DNA from: Curtobacterium sp. UCD-KPL2560
GTDB lineage: Bacteria > Actinomycetota > Actinomycetes > Actinomycetales > Microbacteriaceae
Direction: 5' to 3'
Assembly: GCF_001705035.1 (NCBI RefSeq)
Contig: NZ_MCIG01000005.1
Coordinates: forward strand, 1-64,000
DNA length: 64,000 bases
The position numbers and the translations under genes were made by a program. This document shows positions 34,752 through 44,540 of the stretch, one piece after another. Within the stretch, counting starts at the first letter, position 1, and the number at the start of each line of letters is the position of its first letter. The notes below the pieces were generated by a model. That model did no database searches. It saw only the letters and a program-made list of their open reading frames with translations, and was not told the origin of the DNA.

Positions 34752-37700
34752 TCAGGCCGTCGGCGCGATGCGGACGCCCTCGAGGAGCGCACGGGTCCTG
34801 GTGACGACCCGTGCGCGCCCCCAGTCGTGCGCGAGCGGGTCGTGGTCGGCAGCCGAGGCGTCCGCCGCCTCGGCCTCGGCCGCGGCGAGCGCCCGCTCCC
34901 CCGCGGCCGCCGCGAGGAGCGGACGGATCCGCGCGTGCGCGAGCACCGCGTAGTCCTGGCGCGTGCCGACCCGGGTCGCGAGGGCCCAGCAGCGGACGGC
35001 CGCGTCGGGCTGGCCGTCGCGGACGAGCGCGACGGCCAGCCCGAGCAGCGCCGTCCCGACGACCGGCAGGTCCAGCCAGGTCGACCCGAGCCGCAGCTGC
35101 ACGAGTGCTCCGGTGCGCAGGCGTCGTGCGACGTCGCGCTCGGCGGCCGGGAGGCGCACCCCGCCTCCGCCGGGTCCCTCCACCTGGTCGGTGGTCGCGC
35201 CCAGGGCCTCGTCCACGGCCGCGATCCGCGCTGCGCCCGCCATGAGGCGCCAGTGCACCGCGCGGGTGCGCGGGTCCCGCAGCAGGTCCCACGCCGCGGT
35301 GTACTCGGCGGCCGCGCGCTCGGGGTGTCGCTCGTACCGGGCGCACTCGGCACCGATCGCGCGGGCGAGCACGCCCACCTGGACCGTGCCGTCGGCCGGA
35401 CCGCCGCGCATCGTCACCGGGCGGAGGCGCAGGTCCTCGGCGATGGCGCGCGCCCGGACGAGGTCGCCCGTCGCCGCCGCGGCCAGGCCGACCGTCCAGC
35501 TGATCTCGTACAGGTCGTCGTCGGCGCCGAACCGTTCGAGCAGCTCCTGCGCCGACGCGGCCGTCTCGAGTGCCTCGCGGTACCGGCCGCCCTGCGCGTG
35601 CAGCTGGGTCAGGGTGACGGCGACGGAACCGGCCGTCCAGGCGTCGCCGGAGACCGCGGCGAGGTCCCGCGCGCGCTGGGCGTACCGGAGCGCGGCCGCG
35701 GGGTCGCCGGCGTTCTCGGCGAGCGGCGCGCTGAGCATCGCCCCGAAGCAGGCGACGCCCGGGTCCGGGTCGGCCCGCATCCGTCCGAGCAGCGCCGCTC
35801 CGGCCCGTTCCCCGCCGAGCACGAGCAGCAGGTCGCACTGCGCGTCGACCACGGGGTGCCCGGTGCCGCCGTCCCGTCGCATGCGCCGCAGCACCGAGCG
35901 GGCGCGGGCGGTGGTCCGGATGTCGGTGAAGGCCGCCGACGCCCCGCACAGCACGAGCGACACGACCGTCGCGGTGCGGTCGTCGGGGGCGACCGGCGCG
36001 GACCGGAGGGCGGCGATCACGTCGTGGGCGACGGCCACGACCTCGCCGTGGGTGCCGCGCAGGGTCCAGTAGCCGCCGAGCGCGGCGAAGACGTGCGCGA
36101 CGGTCGGCCCGTCCTCGTCGCGCACCGCCCAGCGCAGCAGGGTGACGAGCGTCTCGGCCTCCCGGCGCACCACGCCGAACGCCGCGAGCTGCGCGGGCCC
36201 GGTGAGGGCGAACAGGTTGCACGTGGCCGACAGCTCCCGGCCCCACGTGGTCATCGCCGCCCGCACCTGCCCGGTCGTGCCGCGCTCGTCGAGGCGGTCC
36301 GCCCCGAACTCGCGCACGGTCTCGAGCAGTCGGTAGCGCACCGGTTCGCCCGGCGTCTCGACGAGCTGCACGAGGGACTGCTCGACGAGCTCCGCGAGGT
36401 CGTCCGACGCGTCGGCCCGACGGTCGGGTACCGCGACGGCCTCGACCGCACCGTCGGGGACGCCGTCGGGGAACAGCGCGAGCCGCGTGAGGAGGTCCTG
36501 CGCCCCGGCGTCGAGCAGCCGCCAGCTCCACTCGATCACCGCGAGCAGCGTCCGGTGCCGCTCCGGGGCGCTCCGGTCCCCGCTGCGGAGCAGGGCGAAC
36601 CGGTCGTCCAGGCGCCGCTCCACCTCGTCGACGCTCATCCCGCGGACCCGCGCGGCGGCGAGCTCGATCGCGAGCGGCGACCCGTCGAGCCGGGTGCAGA
36701 TGCGGCGGACCGTGTCGACCGGGAGCACCGCACCCGGGCGGGCCGCTCGTGCACGGTCGGTGAACAGCCGGACCGCGGCACCGTCCGCCTCGACCGGCAG
36801 GGGCGCGAGCGGTGCCACGACCTCGCCGCCGATCGCGAGCGGCGCCCGCGAGGTCGCGAGCACCCGCAGCCCGGGCACCGCGGCGAGCAGGTCGGCGGTG
36901 AACGGCGCGACCCGGTCGAGCAGGTGTTCGCAGTTGTCCAGCACGAGCACGGTCGGGGCCTCGTCGAGCACCCGGGTGACGCGGCCCCACAGGTCCGTGA
37001 CCACGGCGTCGCGGAGGGACCGCGCCGACCGCACCTCGGCGACCCCGAGGAGTGCCGCGAGTGCCGGCAGCAGGTCGTCGGCGTCGGTGAGCGGTGCGAG
37101 CTCGCACACCACGACCGCCGTGGTCTCCGGCAGGCCGGCGGCGACCGCCTGCGCGAGCCGGGTCTTGCCGAGCCCGCCCGGCCCGAGCACGGTGACGAGT
37201 CGCCCCCGACCGAGCTCGGCGGTCACGGTCGCGACGTCGTGTGCGCGGCCGACGAGCTCGTTCGGCGCCGCACGCAGCCCGATGCGTCGGACGGTGCCGG
37301 TCGGGGCGGCCGGACCGCGCAGGAGTGCGGCGTGCAGGGCGACGAGCTCCGCGGACGGGTCGGCACCGAGCGCGTCGGCGAGCCGCCCACGGTGCGCCGC
37401 GAACACCGCGAGCGCCTCGGCCGGACGACCGTCCGCCGCGAGGGCGCGCATCGCACCGGCCGCGGCCACGTCGTCGTAGGGCGCCGCGGCGGACTCGTCG
37501 GTCCAGACCGCGGCGGCGGCCGTCGTGTCGCCGGACTCGAGCAGCAGGACACCCAGGCGTCGACGGAGGGCGTGCCGAGCCGCAGCCGCGCGGGCCGCCA
37601 ACGCCGTGCCGAGCTCGCCCTCGACGTCGTCGCCCGGTGCCCCGGTCCACCGGTCGAGCGCGGCCCGGACGGTCTCGAGGTCGGTCGCGTCCACGGCGCG

Positions 37701-38015
37701 CTCGGCAGCGTCGAGGTCGACGGTGTCCTGGCCGGGTGCGAGCGCGTAGCCGGTGGTGGTGGAGACGACGAGCCCCTCGGCCGTGCTCCGTCGCAGGCGG
37801 GACACCATGGTCTGCAGGGCCGCTCGCGCTCCCCGGGGGCGGTCGTCACCCCAGAGCGCGTCGATCAGCGAGTCGGTCCCGACCGCGTGGCCCTCGGCGA
37901 GCACGAGCGCGACGAGGAACGACCGGGCGAGGGCACCCGTGACTGGCACGCTCCCGCCGTCCGGCCCCGCGACGGTCACCGGTCCGAGGACGGCGACACG
38001 GGACGCGACGGGCAC
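34752..38015 (-). CDS. SARP/AfsR-like transcriptional regulator with ATPase domain
   Basis: This 1087-residue regulator begins with a winged-helix (OmpR-type) DNA-binding domain (VAVLGPVTVAGPDG, then ALVLAEGHAVGTDSLIDALWG, residues about 5-90). A bacterial transcriptional activation domain follows (about 95-235, ending DALGADPSAELVALHAALLRG). Next is an NB-ARC-like ATPase with ELVGRAHDV, Walker A LGPGGLGKTRLAQA near 270 and Walker B VLVLDNCEH, then Ala-rich helical repeats probably of TPR type. This is the AfsR layout. GTG lies 6 nt after TAGGAT (38022-38027, minus strand), so a leaderless message is likely. It might control the neighbouring DrrAB-like exporter; no biosynthetic cluster is in view. 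Confidence 0.88.
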   Translation of the reverse strand: MPVASRVAVLGPVTVAGPDGGSVPVTGALARSFLVALVLAEGHAVGTDSLIDALWGDDRPRGARAALQTMVSRLRRSTAEGLVVSTTTGYALAPGQDTVDLDAAERAVDATDLETVRAALDRWTGAPGDDVEGELGTALAARAAAARHALRRRLGVLLLESGDTTAAAAVWTDESAAAPYDDVAAAGAMRALAADGRPAEALAVFAAHRGRLADALGADPSAELVALHAALLRGPAAPTGTVRRIGLRAAPNELVGRAHDVATVTAELGRGRLVTVLGPGGLGKTRLAQAVAAGLPETTAVVVCELAPLTDADDLLPALAALLGVAEVRSARSLRDAVVTDLWGRVTRVLDEAPTVLVLDNCEHLLDRVAPFTADLLAAVPGLRVLATSRAPLAIGGEVVAPLAPLPVEADGAAVRLFTDRARAARPGAVLPVDTVRRICTRLDGSPLAIELAAARVRGMSVDEVERRLDDRFALLRSGDRSAPERHRTLLAVIEWSWRLLDAGAQDLLTRLALFPDGVPDGAVEAVAVPDRRADASDDLAELVEQSLVQLVETPGEPVRYRLLETVREFGADRLDERGTTGQVRAAMTTWGRELSATCNLFALTGPAQLAAFGVVRREAETLVTLLRWAVRDEDGPTVAHVFAALGGYWTLRGTHGEVVAVAHDVIAALRSAPVAPDDRTATVVSLVLCGASAAFTDIRTTARARSVLRRMRRDGGTGHPVVDAQCDLLLVLGGERAGAALLGRMRADPDPGVACFGAMLSAPLAENAGDPAAALRYAQRARDLAAVSGDAWTAGSVAVTLTQLHAQGGRYREALETAASAQELLERFGADDDLYEISWTVGLAAAATGDLVRARAIAEDLRLRPVTMRGGPADGTVQVGVLARAIGAECARYERHPERAAAEYTAAWDLLRDPRTRAVHWRLMAGAARIAAVDEALGATTDQVEGPGGGGVRLPAAERDVARRLRTGALVQLRLGSTWLDLPVVGTALLGLAVALVRDGQPDAAVRCWALATRVGTRQDYAVLAHARIRPLLAAAAGERALAAAEAEAADASAADHDPLAHDWGRARVVTRTRALLEGVRIAPTA

Positions 38016-38021
38016 GCGCCG

Positions 38022-38027
38022 ATCCTA
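38022..38027 (-). promoter_or_regulatory. -10 box (TAGGAT) of the SARP-type regulator gene
   Basis: TAGGAT on the minus strand ends 6 nt before the GTG start. Confidence 0.45.
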
Positions 38028-38068
38028 CCGACGCCGTGCGACGGCCCCGGTCGGCGACGCGTCCGGGG

Positions 38069-39181
38069 TCAGCGCTTCTCGCCGAACGGCCCCGTCTTCG
38101 TGTCGACGTCCTGGGTCGCCCGCTTCTCCGACTCCAGGATCCCCCGCAGGGCGACGATCGCGCTCGCGGTGACGGCCACGCTCGACGGGTTCTCCCGGCT
38201 GGCGTCGAGGGCGCGCTCGAGCGTCGGGAGTGCCTCGTCGCCCGCGTCCTCCGCGCAGTCCCCGCGCACCACGCACGCGACCTGGCGCAGGGCTGCGGCG
38301 AGCGGCTCCGCGAACGACGGGTCCGGACGGCCGATGTTGTCCGCGACCGGGCCGGACCGGGCGACGAGCTCGGTGAGGTCCGTCGTGTACCAGGCGGCCC
38401 GCTCGAGGGCACGGAACCGCGCCCCGTCGGTCGCCAGGCGCGCCCGCGACCCGCGGAGCACCCCACGGGGGTTCCACCGACGGCTCTCCTGCGCCACCGA
38501 CACCCGTTCGCGCACGTCCTCGATCGCCGCGTCGAGCCGCGCCTGCTGCCGGTCCCACGCGCGGGTGTCGGGCTCGCCCTGGTCGAGCACGGCCGCGAGG
38601 TCGTCGAGGTGCTCCGCGAGCACCGCGTTGACCTGGTCGATGCGCCGCTCGGCGTCCCAGAAGTGCAGCGGCGGCACGATCAGCGAGTTCACCAGCAGCC
38701 CGATGCCGATCCCGATGCCCATCTGCACGACGTACGCGAACGAGTACCCCTCGGCGTTGCCCCCACCGACGAGCAGGACGAACAGCGCCGCCATCGGGAC
38801 CCACGAGTACCCCTCGCCGAGCACCCGGAACCCGCTGACCAGCACGCCGAGGCCCACCGCGAGGGCCACCGCGACCACGCCCGGGTCGCCGATGAGCATC
38901 GTGAACCCGGCGATGAGGATGCCGAGCGTGATCCCGACGAGCGTCTGCAGACCGGCCCGGACGCCCGCGAACACCGTGGTCCGCATCGCCACGATCGCCC
39001 CGAGGGGTGCGTAGTACGGGTAGTCGGCCGCGACCCCGGGGGCGTGCTTCGCGAGCGTCCACGCGATCGTCGCCGCGAGCGCGGCCTTCGCCGCGAGCAG
39101 CAGCCGCGGCTGGGTGCCCGAGTCGCGGCTCCACTGCCAGAGGCGGCGCCCGGCGCCCGTGATGCGTTCTGCTCGTGCCAT
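38069..39181 (-). CDS. FUSC/aromatic acid exporter family membrane protein
   Basis: This 370-residue inner-membrane protein has about six helices in its first half (LLLAAKAALAATIAWTLAKH; YAPLGAIVAMRTTVFAGVRAGLQTLVGITLGILIAGF; VALAVGLGVLVSGF; WVPMAALFVLLVGG; MGIGIGIGLLVNSLIVPP). A long cytoplasmic helical half with several Arg/Glu-rich stretches follows. This is the ArAE_1/FUSC pattern, whose members export aromatic acids or remain uncharacterised. ATG at 39181 is preferred over a TTG four codons upstream. It lies between the SARP gene and rplQ and appears monocistronic. Confidence 0.8.
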   Translation of the reverse strand: MARAERITGAGRRLWQWSRDSGTQPRLLLAAKAALAATIAWTLAKHAPGVAADYPYYAPLGAIVAMRTTVFAGVRAGLQTLVGITLGILIAGFTMLIGDPGVVAVALAVGLGVLVSGFRVLGEGYSWVPMAALFVLLVGGGNAEGYSFAYVVQMGIGIGIGLLVNSLIVPPLHFWDAERRIDQVNAVLAEHLDDLAAVLDQGEPDTRAWDRQQARLDAAIEDVRERVSVAQESRRWNPRGVLRGSRARLATDGARFRALERAAWYTTDLTELVARSGPVADNIGRPDPSFAEPLAAALRQVACVVRGDCAEDAGDEALPTLERALDASRENPSSVAVTASAIVALRGILESEKRATQDVDTKTGPFGEKR

Positions 39182-39235
39182 GTCGGCGGCCAAGCTAGCC
39201 GCGGACCGCTGTGAGCGTTGACGGCGAGCGGGGCG

Positions 39236-39328
39236 GGACGGGAGGCACGTGGCGGCCGTGCTGTGCGCCTCCGTCCGTCGGACGATCAGACGGGAGGCGC
39301 GTGGCGGCGGTGCACCGCGCCTCCCGTC
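39236..39328. repeat. GGGAGGCGCG element, direct and inverted copies
   Basis: GACGGGAGGCACG starts near 39236. GACGGGAGGCGCG at 39289-39301 is the inverse of 39316-39328, giving a 13-bp stem with a 14-nt loop. It is the same family as the hairpins at 24.0 and 27.8 kb. It lies in the 221-bp gap between the FUSC gene and rplQ. Confidence 0.65.
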
Positions 39329-39347
39329 CGGCGAGCGGTCGCCGACG

Positions 39348-39387
39348 CGGAGAAGCCCCCGCGACGTGCGTCGCGGGGGCTTCTCCG
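39348..39387 (-). terminator. Terminator of the infA-rplQ operon
   Basis: An 18-bp perfect stem (39348-39365 CGGAGAAGCCCCCGCGAC with 39370-39387) with loop GTGC starts 16 bp beyond the rplQ stop. Confidence 0.85.
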
Positions 39388-39402
39388 ATGTTGGTGCTGG
39401 AC

Positions 39403-39951
39403 CTACTTGGCGTCGTCCGCCTTGGCGGCGGCGTCGGCCTCGACCTCGGCAGCTGCGTCGGTCTCGGTCTCGGCCTCGGCCTCGACCGGGGTCGACTCCT
39501 CGGTGGTCTCGGTCTCGTCGACCGGGGCCTCCTCGACCGGCGCGGCGGCGGCCGGGGCCGCCTTGCGCTGCACCGGGGCGGGCGAGCTCGAGACCGGCTC
39601 GAGCACGAGCTCGATCGACGCGAGCGGCGCGTTGTCACCCTTGCGGAAGCCGAGCTTCGTGATGCGGGTGTACCCGCCCTGGCGGTCCTCGACCTGGGGC
39701 GCGATCTCCGTGAACAGCGTGTGCACGACGGACTTGTCACGCAGCTGCGCGATGACGCGACGGCGCGCGTGCAGGTCGCCACGCTTCGCGAACGTGATGA
39801 GACGCTCGGCGACGGGACGGAGGCGCTTGGCCTTCGTCTCGGTGGTGGTGATGCGGCCGTGCGTGAACAGGGCGTTGGCGAGGTTGCTCAGGAGCAGGCG
39901 CTCGTGGGCGGGGCCGCCACCGAGGCGGGGGCCCTTGGTGGGCTTCGGCAT
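39403..39951 (-). CDS. rplQ: 50S ribosomal protein bL17 with acidic Ala/Glu-rich tail
   Basis: bL17 of 182 residues has a core ([25 protein letters not shown] to [20 protein letters not shown], about residues 1-118) that is standard. A 60-residue C-terminal tail of Ala, Glu, Val and Thr follows that most bacteria lack. It is the last gene of rpmJ-rpsM-rpsK-rpoA-rplQ behind infA. Such tails on L17 occur in actinobacteria; no role is known to me. Confidence 0.96.
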   Translation of the reverse strand: MPKPTKGPRLGGGPAHERLLLSNLANALFTHGRITTTETKAKRLRPVAERLITFAKRGDLHARRRVIAQLRDKSVVHTLFTEIAPQVEDRQGGYTRITKLGFRKGDNAPLASIELVLEPVSSSPAPVQRKAAPAAAAPVEEAPVDETETTEESTPVEAEAETETDAAAEVEADAAAKADDAK

Positions 39952-40017
39952 GTCAGTTCTCCAGTGGTGATGGTGGTGCGCGCTGCGTCAGCGGCGCGCG
40001 TGCGCGTCAGCGCGAGG

Positions 40018-41013
40018 TCAGTTGCTGGACTCGTCCTCGTCGTACCCGCTGTAGAAGTGGGCGCCGTCGAATCCGGGGACGGTGTCCTTGAGGGACAGGC
40101 CGAGCTCGGTGAGCTTGTCCTTGACCTCGTCCACCGACTTCTGACCGAAGTTGCGGATGTTCATGAGCTGCGTCTCCGACAGGGCGACGAGCTCGGACAC
40201 CGTGTTGATGCCCTCCCGCTTCAGGCAGTTGTAGCTGCGCACCGACAGGTCGAGGTCCTCGATCGGGGTCTGCAGCTCGTTCGAGAGCACGGCGTCGACC
40301 GGCGCGGGGCCGATCTCGATGCCCTCGGCCGCGGTGTTCAGCTCGCGGGCGAGACCGAACAGCTCGACCAGCGTGCGACCGGCCGACGCGATGGCGTCGC
40401 GCGGCGTGATCGCGGGCTTCGACTCGACGTCGACGACCAGGCGGTCGAAGTCCGTGCGCTCACCGGCACGCGTCGCCTCGACGCGGTAGGTGACCTTGAG
40501 GACCGGCGAGTAGATCGAGTCGATCGGGATCTGACCGGCCTCGCTGAACTCCGAGCGGTTCTGGGTCGCCGAGACGTAGCCGCGGCCACGCTCGATCGTC
40601 AGCTCGAGCTCGAAGCGCGCGGTGTCGTTCAGGGTCGCGATGACGAGGTCCGGGTTGTGGATCTCGACGCCGGCCGGAGCGGAGATGTCCGCTGCGGTGA
40701 CCTGACCGGCACCCTGCTTGCGCAGGTACGCGGTGATCGGCTCGTCGTGCTCGCTGGAGACGACGAGGCTCTTGATGTTGAGGATGATCTCGGTGACGTC
40801 TTCCTTGACACCGGGGACGGTGCTGAACTCGTGGAGGACGCCGTCGATGCGGATGCTGGTGACAGCCGCGCCGGGGATCGAGGAGAGGAGCGTGCGGCGC
40901 AGCGAGTTGCCGAGGGTGTAACCGAAGCCCGGCTCGAGCGGCTCGATGACGAAGCGCGAGCGGAACTCGGAGATCGACTCCTCGGTCAGGGTGGGGCGCT
41001 GTGCAATGAGCAC
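40018..41013 (-). CDS. rpoA: DNA-directed RNA polymerase alpha subunit
   Basis: RpoA of 331 residues nucleates RNA polymerase assembly. The N-terminal domain has [31 protein letters not shown]. The C-terminal domain has [45 protein letters not shown], which binds UP elements and activators. An acidic YDEDESSN tail ends it. The GTG at 41013 ([13 protein letters not shown]) has AAAGGA eight bases upstream; the 13 codons before it are not conserved. A 223-bp gap to rpsK may contain an internal promoter. Confidence 0.97.
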   Translation of the reverse strand: MLIAQRPTLTEESISEFRSRFVIEPLEPGFGYTLGNSLRRTLLSSIPGAAVTSIRIDGVLHEFSTVPGVKEDVTEIILNIKSLVVSSEHDEPITAYLRKQGAGQVTAADISAPAGVEIHNPDLVIATLNDTARFELELTIERGRGYVSATQNRSEFSEAGQIPIDSIYSPVLKVTYRVEATRAGERTDFDRLVVDVESKPAITPRDAIASAGRTLVELFGLARELNTAAEGIEIGPAPVDAVLSNELQTPIEDLDLSVRSYNCLKREGINTVSELVALSETQLMNIRNFGQKSVDEVKDKLTELGLSLKDTVPGFDGAHFYSGYDEDESSN

Positions 41014-41236
41014 TGTGGGATTCCTTTCGGCGGAGTGTCCGCTATATGACACTCGGCGGTACGACGGGGCCGACCGGGCCCCGACGGGTCTGTTGAGTTG
41101 TGATCACGCGCACCGACCGGCCACGGGGACCGGCGGTGTGCGATCGAACGACCAGGAATGGCCGCGGGCCCCGCCCGCCCCGGACCGGGATGACCCGGTC
41201 AGGGGACGAGCAGGGCGCGGCCGGTTGCTCCTCGCG

Positions 41237-41635
41237 TCAGACGCGGCGGCGCTTCGGCGGGCGGCAGCCGTTGTGCGCCTGCGGGGTGACGTCGTTGATC
41301 GAGCCGACCTCGAGGCCAGCGGCCTGGAGGGAGCGGATCGCGGTCTCGCGACCCGAGCCCGGGCCCTTGACGAAGACGTCGACCTTCTTGACACCGTGCT
41401 CCTGCGCCTGACGGGCGGCGGACTCGGCGGCGAGCTGCGCCGCGAACGGCGTCGACTTGCGCGAACCCTTGAAGCCCACGGCACCCGAGGACGCCCAGCT
41501 GAGGACGGCGCCCGACGGGTCGGTGATGCTGACGATGGTGTTGTTGAACGTGCTCTTGATGTGGGCCTGGCCCACGGCGACGTTCTTCTTCTCCTTGCGG
41601 CGCGGCTTGCGCGCGGCAGTCTTGGGGGTAGCCAT
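41237..41635 (-). CDS. rpsK: 30S ribosomal protein uS11
   Basis: uS11 of 132 residues is a platform protein near the mRNA exit. It is recognised by [46 protein letters not shown] and [18 protein letters not shown]. The N-terminus is basic and disordered as usual. It starts 9 bp after rpsM in the alpha operon. Nothing odd is seen. Confidence 0.98.
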   Translation of the reverse strand: MATPKTAARKPRRKEKKNVAVGQAHIKSTFNNTIVSITDPSGAVLSWASSGAVGFKGSRKSTPFAAQLAAESAARQAQEHGVKKVDVFVKGPGSGRETAIRSLQAAGLEVGSINDVTPQAHNGCRPPKRRRV

Positions 41636-41644
41636 GATGATCTC

Positions 41645-42019
41645 CTATCGGGCCTTCTTCTTGCCTGCCACGGTGCGCTTCGGTCCCTTGCGGGTACGCG
41701 CGTTGGTCTTGGTGCGCTGACCACGCACCGGGAGACCACGACGGTGGCGGAGACCCTCGTAGCTACCGATCTCGACCTTGCGGCGGATGTCGGCGGCGAC
41801 CTCACGGCGGAGGTCACCCTCCACCTTGAAGTTGCCCTCGATGAAGTCACGGAGGGCGACGAGCTGGTCGTCGGTCAGGTCCTTGACGCGGATGTCACCG
41901 GAGATACCGGTCTCGGCGAGTGCCTGGACCGCGCGGGTCCGGCCGACGCCGTAGATGTACGTGAGTGCGATCTCCACGCGCTTCTCGCGCGGGATGTCGA
42001 CGCCTGCTAGACGTGCCAT
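41645..42019 (-). CDS. rpsM: 30S ribosomal protein uS13
   Basis: uS13 of 124 residues is a head protein contacting the 50S subunit and P-site tRNA. It begins [21 protein letters not shown] and has YGVGRTRA and [25 protein letters not shown], all canonical. It lies between rpmJ and rpsK in the order infA-rpmJ-rpsM-rpsK-rpoA-rplQ, typical for high-GC Gram-positives in which rpsD is placed elsewhere. Confidence 0.98.
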   Translation of the reverse strand: MARLAGVDIPREKRVEIALTYIYGVGRTRAVQALAETGISGDIRVKDLTDDQLVALRDFIEGNFKVEGDLRREVAADIRRKVEIGSYEGLRHRRGLPVRGQRTKTNARTRKGPKRTVAGKKKAR

Positions 42020-42167
42020 GTGCTGGCTGCTCCTGTTGTCGATGGAGGTGTGGCGCAGTACCGGTGCCCGGGCCTCCGCCCCGAGGTGTCCCCCCGCCGG
42101 TGACCTGGGTCACGACGGGGTTCTGGTACTGCGTGTTCGGTGTTGAGTTGTGGGTCCTGCTGGGAGC

Positions 42168-42284
42168 TCAGCCCTGGCGCTGCTTGTGACGCGGGTTGCT
42201 CTTGCAGATCACCATGACGCGGCCCTTGCGGCGGATGACACGGCAGTGCTCGCAGATGGGCTTGACGCTGGGGTTGACCTTCAT
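42168..42284 (-). CDS. rpmJ: 50S ribosomal protein bL36
   Basis: This 38-residue protein, read directly from the minus strand, is [17 protein letters not shown] followed by [21 protein letters not shown]. It has the zinc-ribbon C-x2-C-x12-C-x4-H ligands, so it is the zinc-binding form. It sits between infA and rpsM as usual. This form is lost or replaced by a Cys-free copy under zinc limitation in some species. Confidence 0.97.
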   Translation of the reverse strand: MKVNPSVKPICEHCRVIRRKGRVMVICKSNPRHKQRQG

Positions 42285-42354
42285 GGTTGTTTCCTCGTGC
42301 TCGCTGGCTTCGTGCTCGGCGGGTTCGCCGGGCCGTTCCTTTCCAGCTCGCGGA

Positions 42355-42576
42355 TCACTTGTAGCGGTAGACGATCCGGCCGCGGGTCAGGTCGTACGGG
42401 CTCAGCTCCACGATCACGCGGTCCTCGGGGAGGATGCGGATGTAGTGCTGGCGCATCTTCCCGGAGATGTGCGCGAGGACCTTGTGTCCGTTGGTCAGCT
42501 CAACGCGGAACATCGCGTTGGGCAGAGCTTCGAGCACCGAGCCTTCGATCTCGATGACGCCGTCTTTCTTGGCCAT
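42355..42576 (-). CDS. infA: Translation initiation factor IF-1
   Basis: This 73-residue S1/OB-fold protein ([20 protein letters not shown] to [14 protein letters not shown]) blocks the A site during initiation and assists IF-2 and IF-3. It is full length and highly conserved. It is the first gene of the alpha operon, about 95 nt downstream of a well-formed promoter at 42671-42699. Confidence 0.98.
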   Translation of the reverse strand: MAKKDGVIEIEGSVLEALPNAMFRVELTNGHKVLAHISGKMRQHYIRILPEDRVIVELSPYDLTRGRIVYRYK

Positions 42577-42670
42577 AGCCTCACTGTCGCTTGATTGGAT
42601 TACCGGTGTGATCCCCGAGCCGGTCTGCGGGTCGGGCGCCACGCCATAAGGCATGGCACACCAAGGGTCG

Positions 42671-42699
42671 ATCCTAGGCGACAGCGGGCCGATTGCCAA
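42671..42699 (-). promoter_or_regulatory. Promoter of infA-rpmJ-rpsM-rpsK-rpoA-rplQ
   Basis: On the minus strand TTGGCA (42694-42699), a 17-bp spacer and TAGGAT (42671-42676) give the best vegetative promoter in the window. It predicts a leader of about 85-90 nt before infA. Confidence 0.75.
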
Positions 42700-42864
42700 G
42701 TGCGGGCCGGTCCGACCCCTCGTCTGGGGCTTCCGCAAGGGTTCCTGAGCGTTCCACAGTGGGTTGTCGGGCTGCTCCGGGCCGCGGAGCAGCGGTGCGC
42801 CCGTAGCCTGGCCGACGCACCGACCGGGTCCCGGTCGGCGACCGGACCCCCGATCGGAGACCCC

Positions 42865-44160
42865 GTGCCGCACGATCCCCGCCGCCCCATCGCCCGACAC
42901 GGCCGACTCCCCCGCCGTCGGGCGTGGACCACGGCCGCCACGGTGGTCGCCGCCGCGCTCGCGGTCGTCCTCGTCAGCGGCACCAGCGTCGCCGGCATCG
43001 CGGCGGTCCAGCTCGCGACCGCGCCGCACACCGTGCAGCTGAGCACCGACGACCAGAACACCGCGAAGGTCGCCGACATCACGGCGATCAAGGGCGGAGC
43101 GAACATCCTCCTCGTCGGCAGCGACACCCGCATCGGCCAGTTCGACTCGGACGAGAACGTCGAGGGCGCGCGCAACGACGTCACGATCCTCGTGCACGTC
43201 TCCCAGGACCACCAGCAGCTCACGGCGGTCAGCTTCCCGCGCGACCTCAAGGTCCCGATCCCGGCGTGCACCAACCCCCAGACCGGCACCACCTACCCGG
43301 CCGCGAGCAAGGAGCTGCTCAACGAGGCGCTCGGGCACGGCGGCCTGTCGTGCGTCGTCGACACCGTCGAGAACCTCACCGGCCTGACCGTCCCGTACGC
43401 CGGCCTCATCACCTTCGACGGCGTCATCGAGATGTCGAACGCCCTCGGCGGCGTCGACGTCTGCGTCGCGAAGCCGATCCACGACTCGTACACCGGGCTG
43501 CAGCTCACCGCGGGCGACCACACGCTCGAGGGGCAGGACGCCCTCGCCTTCCTCCGCAGCCGCCACGGCGTCGGCGACGGCAGCGACCTCGCCCGGATCA
43601 GCTCGCAGCAGGTCTTCCTGTCCGCCCTGCTCCGCAAGGTCGCCTCGGACGGCACCCTGTCGAACCCCGTGACCCTCTACAAGCTCGCGGGTGCCGCGCT
43701 GTCGAACATGACCCTGTCCGACGGCCTCGCCCAGACCCGCACACTCGTCGGCCTCGCCTCGACGCTGCGCGGCATGAGCACGTCCAACATGCTCTTCGTG
43801 CAGTACCCCGTGGTCGACGACCCGACGGACACGTCGCACGTGCTCGTCGCGCAGGAGCCCGCGCACGCCCTCAACGTCGCGCTGCAGCAGGACGTGAAGA
43901 CCTCGCTGACCGACTCGAGCACGGGCCGGGCGTCGACGCTGTCACCGGACGCGCAGGCCTCCGCGCCCGCGCAGGCACCGGCCTCCGGGACGGGTGGCGG
44001 GACCGGCACCGGGACGGGCGGCGGCACGGACACCGGGGCCGGCACCTCGGGCACCGGGGACGCTGCGGCCGGTTCGACCCCGAGTCCGAGCGCCACCCCG
44101 CTGCCGTCGAGCATCACCGGGCAGAGCGCCTCCGAGCAGACCTGCTCGCGCGGCAACTGA
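42865..44160 (+). CDS. LytR-CpsA-Psr (LCP) family cell-wall glycopolymer ligase
   Basis: LCP enzymes attach teichoic acid-like or other glycopolymers to peptidoglycan at the outer membrane face. The 431-residue product has a short basic cytoplasmic start, one transmembrane helix (about 22-45), then the LCP domain. This shows [72 protein letters not shown] and [24 protein letters not shown] disordered Gly/Thr/Ser tail ends in QTCSRGN. GTG at 42865 has GGAGA five bases upstream. A TAGCCT -10-like box at 42804-42809 may drive it, divergent from infA. Confidence 0.93.
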   Translation: MPHDPRRPIARHGRLPRRRAWTTAATVVAAALAVVLVSGTSVAGIAAVQLATAPHTVQLSTDDQNTAKVADITAIKGGANILLVGSDTRIGQFDSDENVEGARNDVTILVHVSQDHQQLTAVSFPRDLKVPIPACTNPQTGTTYPAASKELLNEALGHGGLSCVVDTVENLTGLTVPYAGLITFDGVIEMSNALGGVDVCVAKPIHDSYTGLQLTAGDHTLEGQDALAFLRSRHGVGDGSDLARISSQQVFLSALLRKVASDGTLSNPVTLYKLAGAALSNMTLSDGLAQTRTLVGLASTLRGMSTSNMLFVQYPVVDDPTDTSHVLVAQEPAHALNVALQQDVKTSLTDSSTGRASTLSPDAQASAPAQAPASGTGGGTGTGTGGGTDTGAGTSGTGDAAAGSTPSPSATPLPSSITGQSASEQTCSRGN

Positions 44161-44221
44161 CGCGGTCGCCACGGGGCGGGGCCGGCCAGGCAGCTGTCCC
44201 GGACCGCGAGGCCGTGGTCAG

Positions 44222-44440
44222 GGTCCACAGGGCCACTGACCCGGCAGGCAGGGGCGTGTTCACGGTCCGCACAGGGCCCGCTCAACCGACCCGCAGGGTC
44301 GTGGTGACGGTCCACAGCGCCGCTGACACGTTCCGCAGCGCCGTGGTCTCGCGTCATCGGCCATGGGCCACGGACCACGGACCACGGGCTCCGCCCCCAG
44401 GACCGCAGGCATGGTCCGCAGGACCGCTGACCCGTGCCCG
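44222..44440. repeat. Degenerate GGTCCRCAG repeats
   Basis: Copies of GGTCCACAGxGCC or GGTCCGCAGxxCC begin at 44222, 44264, 44309 and 44413, roughly 42-45 bp apart for the first three, each followed by a CxGCTGAC-like segment. No gene lies here. Confidence 0.5.
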
Positions 44441-44540
44441 GGCAGCCCACCTGTCGGGATGTCGGCGTAGAACCCGACGAAAGGCCCACCGCCGGGCAGG
44501 AGTCGAACCGAGGCCCGACGCGTGTCTGGAAACCCGGCGC

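Noticed and set aside
34827-39014. A 1395-codon open frame on the plus strand
   Set aside because: It is antisense to the SARP and FUSC genes, Arg/Gly/Asp-rich with no domain pattern; high GC makes such mirror frames common.
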